64,000 nucleotides of DNA from Streptomyces sp. VRA16 Mangrove soil (lineage in GTDB: Bacteria; Actinomycetota; Actinomycetes; Streptomycetales; Streptomycetaceae): the NCBI RefSeq assembly GCF_017377775.1, contig NZ_JAFVLN010000011.1, positions 243,370-307,369 on the forward strand. The letters run 5' to 3'. The translations under genes and the position numbers were made by a program. This document shows positions 9,530 to 18,034 of this stretch, piece after piece; positions within the stretch are counted from its first letter, which is position 1; each line of letters opens with the position of its first letter. The notes under the pieces were generated by a model. That model was not told the origin of the DNA. It did no database searches and saw only the letters and a program-made list of their open reading frames with translations.

Positions 9530-10066
9530 ATGACGCACAGTATGCGGACCGGCTCGTACAGCGGGTACGTGGACGGGGGAGCCCAGGGCGGCCGCGGCGA
9601 CTGGAGGGACACCGCCCAGCGGTACGCCCTGGTCCCGCTGCGGATCTTCCTGGGCATCACCTTCATCTACGCGTCCTACGACAAGCTCAGTGACAGCGCG
9701 TTCTTCAAGGCGTTGGGGGCCGGCTCGATCGGCGAGCAGATGCGCGGGGTGCGGGACAGCTCCGCGCTCCCGGAGCTCGTCGATCTGGCGCTGAAGTCCC
9801 CGGCCGGTTTCGGTTACGCGATCGCCTTCGGTGAGCTGGCGGTCGGCATCGGCACGCTGCTCGGTGTGCTGGCGCGGATCGCGGCGGTCGGCGGGGCGCT
9901 GATCTCCCTGAGCCTGTGGCTGACGGTGAGCTGGCAGGTGACGCCGTACTTCCTCGGGAACGATCTGGCGTACCTGATGGCGTGGCTGCCGCTGGTGCTG
10001 GCCGGGGCGTCGGTGTGGTCGGTCGACGCGTGGTGGCTCCGCCGGCGCAGGGGGCTCGCCGGTTAG
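9530..10066 (+). CDS. DoxX-family membrane protein
   Basis: A 178-residue four-helix membrane protein. The first helix PLRIFLGITFIYASYDKLSD is typical of DoxX/TQO small-subunit-like proteins, followed by helices at FGYAIAFGELAVGIGTLLGV, GGALISLSLWLTVSW and LAYLMAWLPLVLAG. Family members are linked to respiratory or thiol redox partners, but no partner is adjacent here. ATG 9530 opens the frame with no clear Shine-Dalgarno site beyond GGCGG. The gene ends just before a large inverted repeat element. Confidence 0.85.
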   Translation: MTHSMRTGSYSGYVDGGAQGGRGDWRDTAQRYALVPLRIFLGITFIYASYDKLSDSAFFKALGAGSIGEQMRGVRDSSALPELVDLALKSPAGFGYAIAFGELAVGIGTLLGVLARIAAVGGALISLSLWLTVSWQVTPYFLGNDLAYLMAWLPLVLAGASVWSVDAWWLRRRRGLAG

Positions 10067-10107
10067 CTCGGACGGTTCGGTTCCGTGGCGGCCGCGGCTC
10101 CGGTGGG

Positions 10108-10271
10108 GGCTGCTCGCGCCCCGCGGCGGAGCCGCACATCGATACAGCCTCGCGCCCCTGGAGATGCGCACTTCGTGCGCGATCTCCACGGGGTAAGGCT
10201 GCGCGCAGCGCATGCCTTCAGGGGCGCAGGGCCGTGTCGATCAGCGGCTCCGCCACGGGGCGCGACCAGCC
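10108..10271. repeat. Large imperfect inverted repeat element (REP/MITE-like), copy 2 of dispersed family
   Basis: Arms 10,108-10,160 and 10,219-10,271 are reverse complements over about 53 bp with scattered mismatches (GGCTGCTCGCGCCCC against GGGGCGCGACCAGCC). The centre holds a second hairpin, GGAGATGCGCAC / GTGCGCGATCTCC. It shares the GCGCGCAGCGCATGCCTTC module with 3,851-3,945. It fills the gap between DoxX and the PspC operon. Confidence 0.75.
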
Positions 10272-10287
10272 ACGACGAAACCCGCAC

Positions 10288-10500
10288 TCACCCACCCGCC
10301 GCCCCCTTGCGGCGCCGGGACCTGACCGAGTGCGTCACCACCCCCACCGCGCCCGCCAGGCACAGCCCGCCCACCACCAACGGGATCGCCACGAACCACG
10401 GCGTGTCCCACGCCCCGCCCGCGTCCCCGAAGTACACGACTCCGGTCACCATCAGGATCAGCCCCGCGAGCAACCGCCCGGGAAGGAATTCACGCCGCAC
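10288..10500 (-). CDS. Small membrane protein at the end of the PspC operon
   Basis: A 70-residue protein with two hydrophobic helices (LLAGLILMVTGVVYFG and FVAIPLVVGGLCLAGAVGVV) and a basic tail RSRRRKGAAGG. The GTG at 10,500 has GGAGGT 5 nt upstream and overlaps the end of the PspC gene, so the two are translationally coupled. The function is not recognised; position suggests a partner of the PspC envelope-stress protein. Confidence 0.7.
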   Translation of the reverse strand: MRREFLPGRLLAGLILMVTGVVYFGDAGGAWDTPWFVAIPLVVGGLCLAGAVGVVTHSVRSRRRKGAAGG

Positions 10501-11776
10501 GGGACACCTCCACCTGTCCGATCCCGACCTCGACATGCACCTCGAACGTGCCGGAGGCCTTCGTCCCCGGGGGCGGTTCGAGCGTCGTCTTCTCGTCGAT
10601 GCCGGGCCGGACGTCGACGTCGTTCGAGGTGTCGCCGGGCAGCTGGATGTCGCCGACGCCGGTCTCGGCGTGCAGTTCCACCCGTGCGTCCTTCGGCACC
10701 ACGATCGTCGCCTTCCCCGCGCCCACCTCCACGTGGACGGGGAGGGTCTTGCCCGCGGGCAGCTTCACCCCGGACAGGTCGAGCGTGCCGACGCCGGAGC
10801 CGACCTCGTACCTCTCGTGCACGTCCGCGACGCTCGTCGGCGTCCAGTCCGTGCGCATCCACTGCGTACTGATGTTGGAGGGCAGCGCGGCGGACGCCGT
10901 GAGCAGCCCCGCCGTGAGGACCGCGAGGACGATGGAGCCCGCGCCGGTGCGCCCCCGGAAGGCGCTGACGGCGATGCCGAGCCCGAAGACGACGAGCGCG
11001 CAGGCGAGCCCGGTCTGCAGGCTGTGGCTGAGCGTGCGGTCGTCCCAGGTGGCCGCGGTGCCGATGGTCCCGGCGACGAGCGCGCCCAGGAACGTGAGGC
11101 CGCCGATGCCGCGCGGCCGGGCCGGCGCCGCGGACCGCCGGACGGCGGGACCCGCCCCCGGCCCGGCCGCACGCGCCCCCGGAGCCTCGGCCATGTCCGA
11201 CGGTCCCCAGAAGTAGCCGGTGCCCCCGATGTGCGTACCGTCCTTGACGATCGGGTCCCGCCACCACGACGGCGCCCCGGCGACCGGCGGTGCCTGCGCC
11301 TCCGGCGGGGCGTCCGCGACGGCCTGCGCGGCGACCGGGTCGGGGTCGGCGTCGCGGCGCTGCTGCGACCAGTACCCGGCGCCCGCCAGCAGCAGGGCCA
11401 GGACGACGGCGAAGGTGAGCGCGCCCCCGTTGTTCAGCATGGAGAGGAAGACGCCGCAGCCGACCAGCGCGGTGACGATCGCGGCGAGCCCCGGACCGTC
11501 GACCCGCCCGGTGAGCAGCTTCCTGAACTCGTTCTCGTCCTCGTCGTCGTACGCGACGAAGAGCCACGCGAAACCGTAGAAGATCAGGCCGACACCGCCG
11601 GTCACGGCCAGCACGGTCAGACCGATCCGGAAGATCACCGGGTCCATGTCGCAGTGTCGGCCGAGCCCCGCGCACACCCCGCCCAGCGTCTTGTGGCGCC
11701 GGTCCCTGCGGAAACGGCGCGGCGGGGCCTCCGGCTGCGTCCCGGGGACCTCGGTCACGGTGTCCTCTTGCGTCAT
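10490..11776 (-). CDS. PspC-domain membrane protein with LiaF-like C-terminal domain
   Basis: About 428 residues. Residues about 20-85 are a PspC domain (RHKTLGGVCAGLGRHCDMDP then hydrophobic VIFRIGLTVLAV). Several membrane helices follow, and the C-terminal 110 residues (GVGTLDLSGVKLPAGKTLPV, VEVGAGKATIVVPKDARVEL) are the beta-helical domain seen in LiaF/YvqF-type regulators of cell-wall antibiotic responses. It is divergent from a PspC-containing kinase and LuxR regulator, so it probably senses envelope stress with them or moderates that kinase. ATG 11,776 is used; the frame remains open upstream, into the promoter region. Confidence 0.85.
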   Translation of the reverse strand: MTQEDTVTEVPGTQPEAPPRRFRRDRRHKTLGGVCAGLGRHCDMDPVIFRIGLTVLAVTGGVGLIFYGFAWLFVAYDDEDENEFRKLLTGRVDGPGLAAIVTALVGCGVFLSMLNNGGALTFAVVLALLLAGAGYWSQQRRDADPDPVAAQAVADAPPEAQAPPVAGAPSWWRDPIVKDGTHIGGTGYFWGPSDMAEAPGARAAGPGAGPAVRRSAAPARPRGIGGLTFLGALVAGTIGTAATWDDRTLSHSLQTGLACALVVFGLGIAVSAFRGRTGAGSIVLAVLTAGLLTASAALPSNISTQWMRTDWTPTSVADVHERYEVGSGVGTLDLSGVKLPAGKTLPVHVEVGAGKATIVVPKDARVELHAETGVGDIQLPGDTSNDVDVRPGIDEKTTLEPPPGTKASGTFEVHVEVGIGQVEVSRAA

Positions 11777-11821
11777 ACGTCCATGGTGGCGGGCCCGGGC
11801 CGCCGGCGGGAGTCGGGACAA

Positions 11822-11912
11822 CCCTGGCCGAACCCTGAGATCGTCCCTGAGCCCCCGCCGCGTACCCGGAGGAAGATCAGGGACGTATGAGGGCCCGACC
11901 CTGATGCCAGGG
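11822..11912. promoter_or_regulatory. Clustered CCCTGA operator-like elements between divergent PspC genes
   Basis: Within 91 bp there are CCCTGG (11,822), CCCTGA (11,833), GTCCCTGA (11,843), TCAGGGAC (11,877), CCCTGA (11,899) and CCAGGG (11,907). GTCCCTGA and TCAGGGAC are exact reverse complements, and CCCTGG/CCAGGG pair symmetrically around them. This layout suits binding of a dimeric regulator, most simply the LuxR-type regulator encoded downstream. Confidence 0.55.
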
Positions 11913-11940
11913 CCCGCCCCGCCGTGTGACGATCGGGGGC

Positions 11941-13251
11941 ATGCCGGAAGCAGCGACCGCCCCCCTCGTGGAAGACCCGCGGCCACCGCGCAAGCTCTAC
12001 CGAAGCAGCGACGGACGCTGGCTGGGCGGAGTGGCGCGGGGCCTGGCCGGGCATCTCGGCCTGCCCGTCATCTGGGTACGGCTCGTGTTCGTGGGCCTGT
12101 TCATGGCCGACGGGCTCGGGGCGCTGCTCTACGCGGCGTTCTGGTTCTTCGTGCCGCTCGGCGTGGGCGGCGTCGGCACCGACCGGCCCGTGGGCTCGTC
12201 GATGCTGACCACGGAGGTCTCCGCCGACGGCCGCCGCAGGCTGGTGGCGCGCCGCCCCGACAAGGGGCAGATCCTCGCCCTGGTCCTGATGGTCATCGTC
12301 GCGATGATCTTCGTGCAGAACGTGAACCTCACCGGGAACACCAAGGCGTACCTGGTCCCCGCCGTCCTCGTCGGCGCGGGCGTCGCCCTCGTGTGGCGCC
12401 AGGCGGACAACGCGCGCAGGGCCCGCTGGGCCGAGGTCGGCCGCCGCAGGCGCACCCTGCAGCTGGCGCGGGCCGGCGCCGGGGTGCTGCTCGTCGGGGC
12501 CGGTGTGACCGGCATCTTCGTCACGCAGGGCGCCACCGAGCACCTCGGCTCGATCCTCCAGGCGGCGCTCGCCGTCCTGGTCGGCATCGCGCTGCTCGCC
12601 GGGCCCTATCTGATCCGGATGACCCAGGACCTGTCCGAGGAACGCCTGATGCGCATCCGCGCGCAGGAGCGGGCCGAGGTCGCCGCCCACGTCCACGACT
12701 CGGTGCTGCACACCCTGACCCTGATCCAGCGCAACGCCGACAACACGAACGAGGTGCGCCGGCTCGCCCGCGCCCAGGAACGCGACCTGCGGGCCTGGCT
12801 GTACAAGCCGGCCGCCGCCGAGAACCCGCAGGATCCCGAGACGGTAGCCGAGGCCGTGAAGCGCAACGCGGCCGAGGTCGAGGACAAGCACGGCGTCCCC
12901 CTGGAGGTCGTGGTCGTCGGCGACTGCCGCCTCGACGAGGGCCTGTCGGCGCAGATGCAGGCCGCGCGGGAAGCGATGGTGAACGCGGCCAAGTACGGTG
13001 GCGAGGGCGGCGCCGTCCAGGTCTACGCGGAGATCGAGACGACATCGGAGGGGAACGAGGTGTTCGTGTCGGTACGCGACCGGGGACCGGGTTTCGATGT
13101 CGACTCCATCCCCGCCGACCGCATGGGCGTAAGAGAATCGATCATCGGCCGGATGGAACGCAACGGCGGCACGGCACGTCTTCGGGCCGTGCCGGACGGC
13201 GGCACCGAGGTCGAACTGACCATGAAGCGGGCGGAGAGGACGACGTCATGA
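11941..13251 (+). CDS. PspC-domain sensor histidine kinase
   Basis: A 436-residue membrane kinase. An N-terminal PspC domain (KLYRSSDGRWLGGVARGLAG) is followed by four or five hydrophobic helices to about residue 225. The DHp region has the phospho-acceptor in AHVHDSVLHTLTLIQRNAD, and the ATP-binding domain has AAREAMVNAAKYGG (N-box) and VRDRGPGFD (G1). It is a NarL/LiaS-class kinase, expected to phosphorylate the LuxR-family regulator that overlaps its stop codon (ATGA). ATG 11,941 is preferred; GTG 11,926 is an alternative. Confidence 0.9.
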   Translation: MPEAATAPLVEDPRPPRKLYRSSDGRWLGGVARGLAGHLGLPVIWVRLVFVGLFMADGLGALLYAAFWFFVPLGVGGVGTDRPVGSSMLTTEVSADGRRRLVARRPDKGQILALVLMVIVAMIFVQNVNLTGNTKAYLVPAVLVGAGVALVWRQADNARRARWAEVGRRRRTLQLARAGAGVLLVGAGVTGIFVTQGATEHLGSILQAALAVLVGIALLAGPYLIRMTQDLSEERLMRIRAQERAEVAAHVHDSVLHTLTLIQRNADNTNEVRRLARAQERDLRAWLYKPAAAENPQDPETVAEAVKRNAAEVEDKHGVPLEVVVVGDCRLDEGLSAQMQAAREAMVNAAKYGGEGGAVQVYAEIETTSEGNEVFVSVRDRGPGFDVDSIPADRMGVRESIIGRMERNGGTARLRAVPDGGTEVELTMKRAERTTS

Positions 13252-13946
13252 CGGACGAGGCAGCTGAGACGACCCAGGGACCCGGGCGCCACGTCCGCGT
13301 GGTCCTCGTCGACGACCACCGCATGTTCCGCACCGGAGTGCAGGCCGAGATCGGCCGCACCGAGACGACGGGCGTCGAGGTCGTCGGCGAGGCGGCCGAC
13401 GTCGACCAGGCGGTCACGGTGATCACGGCGACGCGCCCCGAGGTGGTCCTCCTGGACGTGCACCTCCCGGGCGGCGGCGGGGTCGAAGTCCTGCGCCGCA
13501 GCGCGGCGTTGATGGGCGACGCGGAGAACCCGGTGCGTTTCCTGGCCCTGTCGGTGTCCGACGCGGCGGAGGACGTGATCGGGGTCATCCGGGGAGGCGC
13601 GCGCGGCTACGTCACCAAGACGATCACCGGCACGGACCTCGTCGACTCGATCTTCCGTGTGCAGGACGGCGACGCGGTGTTCTCGCCGCGCCTCGCGGGC
13701 TTCGTCCTCGACGCGTTCGCCTCGACGGACGCCCCGCCGGTCGACGAGGACCTGGACCGGCTCACGCAGCGCGAGCGCGAGGTGCTGCGCCTCATCGCCC
13801 GCGGCTACGCGTACAAGGAGATCGCCAAGCAGCTCTTCATCTCCGTCAAGACGGTCGAGTCGCACGTCTCGGCGGTGCTCAGGAAGCTCCAGCTCTCCAA
13901 CCGGCACGAGCTGACGCGGTGGGCCACCGCGCGGCGCCTCGTCTGA
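13248..13946 (+). CDS. LuxR/NarL-family response regulator
   Basis: A 232-residue regulator. The receiver domain (about 17-140) has VVLVDDHRMFR with the acidic pair, phospho-acceptor Asp in VVLLDVHLPGG and the conserved Lys in YVTKTITG. The C-terminal LuxR helix-turn-helix (about 165-228) reads LTQREREVLRLIARGYAYKE then 'IAKQLFISVKTVESHVSAV'. Its ATG overlaps the kinase stop, and GGAGAGGA inside the kinase gene is the ribosome site. It likely controls the divergent PspC genes through the CCCTGA elements at 11.8 kb. Confidence 0.94.
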   Translation: MTDEAAETTQGPGRHVRVVLVDDHRMFRTGVQAEIGRTETTGVEVVGEAADVDQAVTVITATRPEVVLLDVHLPGGGGVEVLRRSAALMGDAENPVRFLALSVSDAAEDVIGVIRGGARGYVTKTITGTDLVDSIFRVQDGDAVFSPRLAGFVLDAFASTDAPPVDEDLDRLTQREREVLRLIARGYAYKEIAKQLFISVKTVESHVSAVLRKLQLSNRHELTRWATARRLV

Positions 13947-14054
13947 TCAACGGTGATCTCCGGTGATCTCCTGGTCGGCGGTGCGGCGTGGGGTGCGCGC
14001 TGCCGCCCCGCCGGCTGTTGCCGGGGCCAACTCGCGTGTGGCTAGCTTGATTTC

Positions 14055-14696
14055 ATGATGTCTGCCGACCGACTCCTCGCCTTCGCGGCGATGTCCTTCC
14101 TCCTCATCGTGATCCCCGGGCCCAGCGTTCTGTTCGTCGTCGGCCGCGCGCTCGCGCAGGGGCGGCGCTCGGCGCTGACCACGGTCGTGGGCAACACGGC
14201 CGGGTCGTACGTGCTGGTCGTCGCCGTGGCCCTCGGCGTCGGCACGGTCGTGGAACGCTCCGTCGCGGTCTTCACGGCGCTGAAGCTGCTGGGTGGCGCC
14301 TATCTCGTCTACCTGGGCGTGCAGGCGATCCGGCAACGGCGCTCGCTCCAGACGGTGTTCGCCGACTCGGGCGCGGTGTCCAAGGGGACGCTGCGCACCT
14401 TCTGGGAGGGGTTCGCGGTCGGCGTCTCCAACCCCAAGACCGTCGTCTTCTTCGCCGCCGTGCTGCCGCAGTTCGTGGACCGGGGCGCCGGGCACACCGT
14501 GCTCCAGATGCTGCTGCTCGGCCTGGTCTTCAACGCCATCGCGGTCGCGTCGGACAGCGTGTGGGGGCTCGCCGCGTCCACGGCCCGGAACTGGTTCGCC
14601 CGCTCCCCGCGCCGGCTCGCCGCGGTCGGCGGCGTGGGCGGGCTCGCGATGGTGGGGCTCGGCGTGACGGTGGCGGTGCAGGGCAGGAAGGAGTGA
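14055..14696 (+). CDS. LysE/RhtB-family amino-acid exporter
   Basis: A 213-residue inner-membrane transporter of usual size with six predicted helices. The family signature is clear: FLLIVIPGPSVLFVVGRALA, then GAYLVYLGVQAIR and FWEGFAVGVSNPKTVVFFAA. LysE/RhtB proteins export amino acids or related small molecules by proton exchange; the substrate cannot be told. Two in-frame ATGs (14,055 and 14,058) open it. The following phosphotransferase gene overlaps its stop by GTGA. Confidence 0.9.
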   Translation: MMSADRLLAFAAMSFLLIVIPGPSVLFVVGRALAQGRRSALTTVVGNTAGSYVLVVAVALGVGTVVERSVAVFTALKLLGGAYLVYLGVQAIRQRRSLQTVFADSGAVSKGTLRTFWEGFAVGVSNPKTVVFFAAVLPQFVDRGAGHTVLQMLLLGLVFNAIAVASDSVWGLAASTARNWFARSPRRLAAVGGVGGLAMVGLGVTVAVQGRKE

Positions 14697-15417
14697 GCGC
14701 GGCCGAGCGGTACGAGGAACTGCCGGGCGGGCTCTCGAACGCGGCGCGGGTCTTCCGGCGCGGCCCCGTCGTCGAGCGCCCGGCTCCGCCGCACGCCCCC
14801 GCCGTCCACGCCCACCTCGCGGCGCTGCGCCGACGGGGCTTCGACGGGGCCCCGGCCCCGCTGCGGATCACGGAGGACGGCCGCCGCGAGGAACTCTCGT
14901 ACGTGCCCGGGGACGTGGCCCTTCCCCCGTTCCCGGCCTGGGCGATGACCGAGCCGGCGCTGCGCTCCGTCGGGGCGCTGCTGCGCCGGATGCACGACGC
15001 GGCCCGCGACGTCGACCGGACCGTCACCTGGTCCGCGGAGTTCGCCGACCCGGAGCCGGGGGACAGCCCGGTCCTGTGCCACAACGACGTCTGCCCGGAG
15101 AACGTCGTCTTCCGCGACGGCCGGGCCGCCGCCCTCATCGACTTCGACATGGCGGCGCCGGGGCGTCCGGTGTGGGACGTGGCGATGACCGCCCACTACT
15201 GGGTGCCGATGCTGGACCCCGGGACCGCGCCGTCCTTCCCCGCGTCGTGGAGCAGGCCACGGCGTCGTGCCGCGCCTTCGTCGCCCGGCGCCTCGCGGAG
15301 GGGCACCCGGCGTTCGTCAAGATCTGGACGGACAACGGGGGTTGGGCCCGCTGGGACCGGCTGCAGGAGTGGCTCGCGGGGGCGCGGGGTGAATTCGAAG
15401 CGACGTTGCGGGGCTGA
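14693..15417 (+). pseudogene. Aminoglycoside/choline-kinase-like phosphotransferase, frameshifted
   Basis: The first frame runs from GTG 14,693 and has the APH-family core: VLCHNDVCPENVVFRDGRAA (catalytic loop) and LIDFDMAAPGRPVWDVA (Mg-binding Asp). After 'MLDPGTAPS' near 15,230 the sense switches to another frame, which continues with RVVEQATASCRAFVARRLAE to a stop at 15,417. The first frame instead reads on into Arg/Ser-rich nonsense. Relatives usually have a further segment at this junction, so a small deletion plus frameshift is likely. It may be a true pseudogene or a sequencing error. The GTGA overlap indicates co-transcription with the LysE gene. Confidence 0.72.
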
Positions 15418-15553
15418 CCGGAATCCGTTCGCCGCCGGGTGTCCCGCCGAGGGGGACCGGAGGGATATGCTCCGCTCCGGTCGTCCGTGATTGTCATGGA
15501 CAGGTGGAAGCGTGCGCGCCGACAGACGCGCGCGACCAGGGGAGAGAACCATC

Positions 15554-15994
15554 ATGGCTCGAAAGATGAGGACCGGCGCCCTGCTCGCGGCGGCGACCCT
15601 GCTCGCCACGGCGGCGACGGCGCTCGGCAGCGGCACCGCGAGCGCGGCGACGTCCTTCTACACCGTGTGCAGGCACCTCAGTTCGCCCAGCGAGTGGGAG
15701 GCCATCGCCTACGACCAGGACGACCACTACGTCGGTCTGGCCCTGTTCGACCAGGACCCCTATGGCAGCAGCCCGGGTGACGCCCTGTACGCGACGGACT
15801 CGTACGCCGACGGCTGGGGCGTGGTCGCCCACCTGAGCACGGGCCGCACCGCCAGCACGCGCGGTCACAGCTCGCCGTACACGGCCGGTCCCGTCACGGG
15901 TGACCTGCCGGAGGGCAACCACTACTACCTCTATGTGGAGATGGCGAAGGACGGCGCGTCCTGGACCCTGCCGAGCTGCGACGCGTACGCGTAG
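15554..15994 (+). CDS. Small secreted protein, unknown
   Basis: A 146-residue protein with a clean signal peptide (MARKMRTGALLAAATLLATA, cleavage ASA/AT near residue 31). The mature part has two cysteines (VCRHLS near the start and SCDAYA at the end), suggesting one disulfide joining the termini, and is rich in Tyr and Asp (YDQDDHYVGLALFDQDPYG). ATG 15,554 follows GGGGAGAGAACC. I do not recognise a family. A hairpin follows at 16,009. Confidence 0.75.
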   Translation: MARKMRTGALLAAATLLATAATALGSGTASAATSFYTVCRHLSSPSEWEAIAYDQDDHYVGLALFDQDPYGSSPGDALYATDSYADGWGVVAHLSTGRTASTRGHSSPYTAGPVTGDLPEGNHYYLYVEMAKDGASWTLPSCDAYA

Positions 15995-16008
15995 CCGACC
16001 CTGCCGAG

Positions 16009-16036
16009 GCGGCGCACGGAAAACCCCGTGCGCCGC
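16009..16036. terminator. Hairpin terminator
   Basis: A perfect 11-bp stem GCGGCGCACGG with its complement around AAAACC, just after the small secreted protein gene. Confidence 0.75.
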
Positions 16037-16065
16037 TCACGGTGCCCCCGCTACCGTCCCTTCCC

Positions 16066-16842
16066 ATGGCTGACGTCACCGCGGGCCCGCCCGCAGACCC
16101 CGACGGCTACTTCCCGGAGTCCGTCGCCGTGGGCTACGACCGCTCCTCCGCCCGGATGTTCACCCCCGAGGCCCTCGACCCCACCGTCGACTTCCTGGCC
16201 GAACTCACGGGCGAGGGGCCCGCGTTGGAGTTCGGCATCGGTACGGGACGCGTCGCGCTGCCGCTCGCCGCGCGCGGGATCGACGTGCACGGCATCGACC
16301 TGTCCCGGGCGATGGTCGCCCGGCTGAAGGAGAAGCCGGGTGGCGACCGCATCCCCGTGACCATCGGCGACTTCGCCACCGCCGAGGCCGAAGGAGCGGG
16401 CGGTTTCACCCTCGCCTACCTCGTCTTCAACACCATCAACAACCTGACCACGCAGGACGCCCAGGTCGAGTGCTTCCGCAACGCGGCGGCCCAGCTGGCG
16501 CCCGGCGGCACCTTCGTCGTCGAGGTCGGCGTGCCCGAGCTGCGCCTGCTGCCGTACGGACAGCAGGCCGTCCCGTTCCACGTGAGCGACACCCGCTGGG
16601 CCTTCGACCGGTACGACGTCGTCACACAGGCGATGAGCTCGAACTACTTCGACGTCGACCCGGAGACGGGACAGGGGTCCCTGTGGTCCGTCCCCTTCCG
16701 GTACGTATGGCCGTCCGAACTCGACCTCATGGCGCGGATCGCGGGGCTGCGGCCGCGCGAGCGCTGGGCGGGGTGGGGGCGCGAGCCGTTCACGGCCGAC
16801 AGCCGGAGCCATGTGTCCGTGTGGGAGAAGGCGTCCGCGTGA
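16066..16842 (+). CDS. Class I SAM-dependent methyltransferase
   Basis: A 258-residue methyltransferase. Motif I is LEFGIGTGRVALPLAARGID, the acidic end of strand 2 is VHGIDLS, and 'LAYLVFNTINNL' is motif IV. The substrate is not evident. ATG 16,066 is chosen because a TACCGT box lies 8 nt before it, giving a leaderless transcript, and because the upstream extension runs into the terminator. Convergent with the NlpC/P60 gene 10 bp away. Confidence 0.88.
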   Translation: MADVTAGPPADPDGYFPESVAVGYDRSSARMFTPEALDPTVDFLAELTGEGPALEFGIGTGRVALPLAARGIDVHGIDLSRAMVARLKEKPGGDRIPVTIGDFATAEAEGAGGFTLAYLVFNTINNLTTQDAQVECFRNAAAQLAPGGTFVVEVGVPELRLLPYGQQAVPFHVSDTRWAFDRYDVVTQAMSSNYFDVDPETGQGSLWSVPFRYVWPSELDLMARIAGLRPRERWAGWGREPFTADSRSHVSVWEKASA

Positions 16843-16852
16843 CCCCCACGCG

Positions 16853-17947
16853 TCACGTCACCCGGGTCGCGCCCGCGAACGGCATCTCGTCGATCGGCGC
16901 GATCCGTACCGGCGCCGTCGGGTTCGGCGCGTGGATCATCTCGCCGTTGCCGATGTAGAGGCCCACGTGGCTGATGCCCGAGTAGAAGAACACCAGGTCG
17001 CCCGGCTGGAGCTGGGACCGTGAGATCCGCTGCCCCGCGTTGATCTGGGAGTACGTGGTGCGCGGGAGGGAGACGCCCGCCGCGCGGTACGCCGCCTGGG
17101 TCAGCCCCGAGCAGTCGAAGGCGTTCGGACCGGTCGCGCCCCAGACATAGGGGCTGCCCAGCTTCCCGTACGCGTACGCGATGGCCGCCGCCGCACGGGA
17201 GTTGGGGGCCTTCGTCGACGCCGACAGGGCGGTGCGGTCGGCGGTCGCGGAGCGCGAGGCGCGGGCGGCGTCCGCGGATCCCGCGGCTCCTGCCGCACCC
17301 GCCGGGCCCGCCGCGCCGGTCGCGAGGGCCCGGTCCGCCGGGTCGAGCCGGCCGAGCAGGTCGCGGGCCTCGGCCAGCTTCTTCGTGACCGTCCGCTTCT
17401 GCCGCGCCAACTCCTGCTGCTTGGTGCGCAGTTCGCTCACCTGGGTGTCGGCCTGGCTGCGCAGCTGCTCGACACCGCGCAACTGCTTCCTGACCTTGGC
17501 GATGGTGGCCGCCTGCCGCGTACCGACCCGGTCGGCGAGCGAGGCCTCGTCGAGATAGCGGTCGGGGGAGGAGGAGAGCAGCAGCTGGAGGGAGGGATCG
17601 ATGCCGCCGTCGCGGTACTGGGCCGCGGCCGTCGAACCGAGGCGCTGCCGCTCGGAGTTGAGCGCGTCCTCGCGCCGGGCCGCCTCGTCCTGCAGCGCCC
17701 TGACCTTCTTGCGGGCCTTGTCGGCGTCCTCCTTCGCGCCGTTGTACTGGTCGGTGGCGACCTCCGCCTCCTGGTAGAGCCTGTCGACCTTGGCCTTCAC
17801 CTGCGCCGGGGAGAGTTCGGGCTCCGCGTGCGCCGTGCCGTCGAAGGCGGTGGCGGTCGCCGCGGAGGCGAGGGCGAGGGTGGCCGCGGTGCGGGCCGTC
17901 TGGCCGCTGAGCGAGCGCTGCCTGGGCTTGCGATGCGCTGCCGGCAC
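16853..17947 (-). CDS. Secreted NlpC/P60 peptidoglycan endopeptidase (coiled-coil type)
   Basis: A 364-residue exported wall hydrolase that probably cuts stem peptides (gamma-Glu/DAP type). GTG 17,947 gives a signal peptide ending near AHA/EP (residue 41). A long coiled coil (about 45-215, with TKQQELARQKRTVTKKL) and an Ala/Gly-rich linker lead to the NlpC/P60 domain: catalytic Cys in FDCSGLTQAAY (near 278), His in ISHVGLYIGNG and the third polar residue in EMIHAP. It resembles RipA/Rip-family enzymes used in cell separation. It is a paralogue of the protein at 19,043-20,239. Confidence 0.92.
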   Translation of the reverse strand: MPAAHRKPRQRSLSGQTARTAATLALASAATATAFDGTAHAEPELSPAQVKAKVDRLYQEAEVATDQYNGAKEDADKARKKVRALQDEAARREDALNSERQRLGSTAAAQYRDGGIDPSLQLLLSSSPDRYLDEASLADRVGTRQAATIAKVRKQLRGVEQLRSQADTQVSELRTKQQELARQKRTVTKKLAEARDLLGRLDPADRALATGAAGPAGAAGAAGSADAARASRSATADRTALSASTKAPNSRAAAAIAYAYGKLGSPYVWGATGPNAFDCSGLTQAAYRAAGVSLPRTTYSQINAGQRISRSQLQPGDLVFFYSGISHVGLYIGNGEMIHAPNPTAPVRIAPIDEMPFAGATRVT

Positions 17948-17991
17948 GAAGCGCCACGTCCTTCCGGGTGGTACGTCCGCCTTCGGTACGC

Positions 17992-18034
17992 GTCCGGCGG
18001 CGGCCCGCACAGGGGGAGCGGGCCGCCGCCGGAC
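17992..18034 (-). promoter_or_regulatory. 17-bp hairpin in the NlpC/P60 5' leader
   Basis: A perfect 17-bp stem (GTCCGGCGGCGGCCCGC and complement) with a 9-nt loop, 45 nt before the start of the NlpC/P60 gene at 17,947. It looks like a terminator but lies in the untranslated leader, so it could be an attenuator. I do not recognise a riboswitch before it. The rest of 17,948-18,270 holds promoters only, including a TAGGCT box 8 nt before ATG 18,271. Confidence 0.5.

Noticed and set aside
8033..10213. 726-codon minus-strand frame across the membrane protein and DoxX genes
   Set aside because: Antisense shadow: Arg/Gly/Asp-rich with no motifs, opposite genes with clear membrane helices and a DoxX signature.
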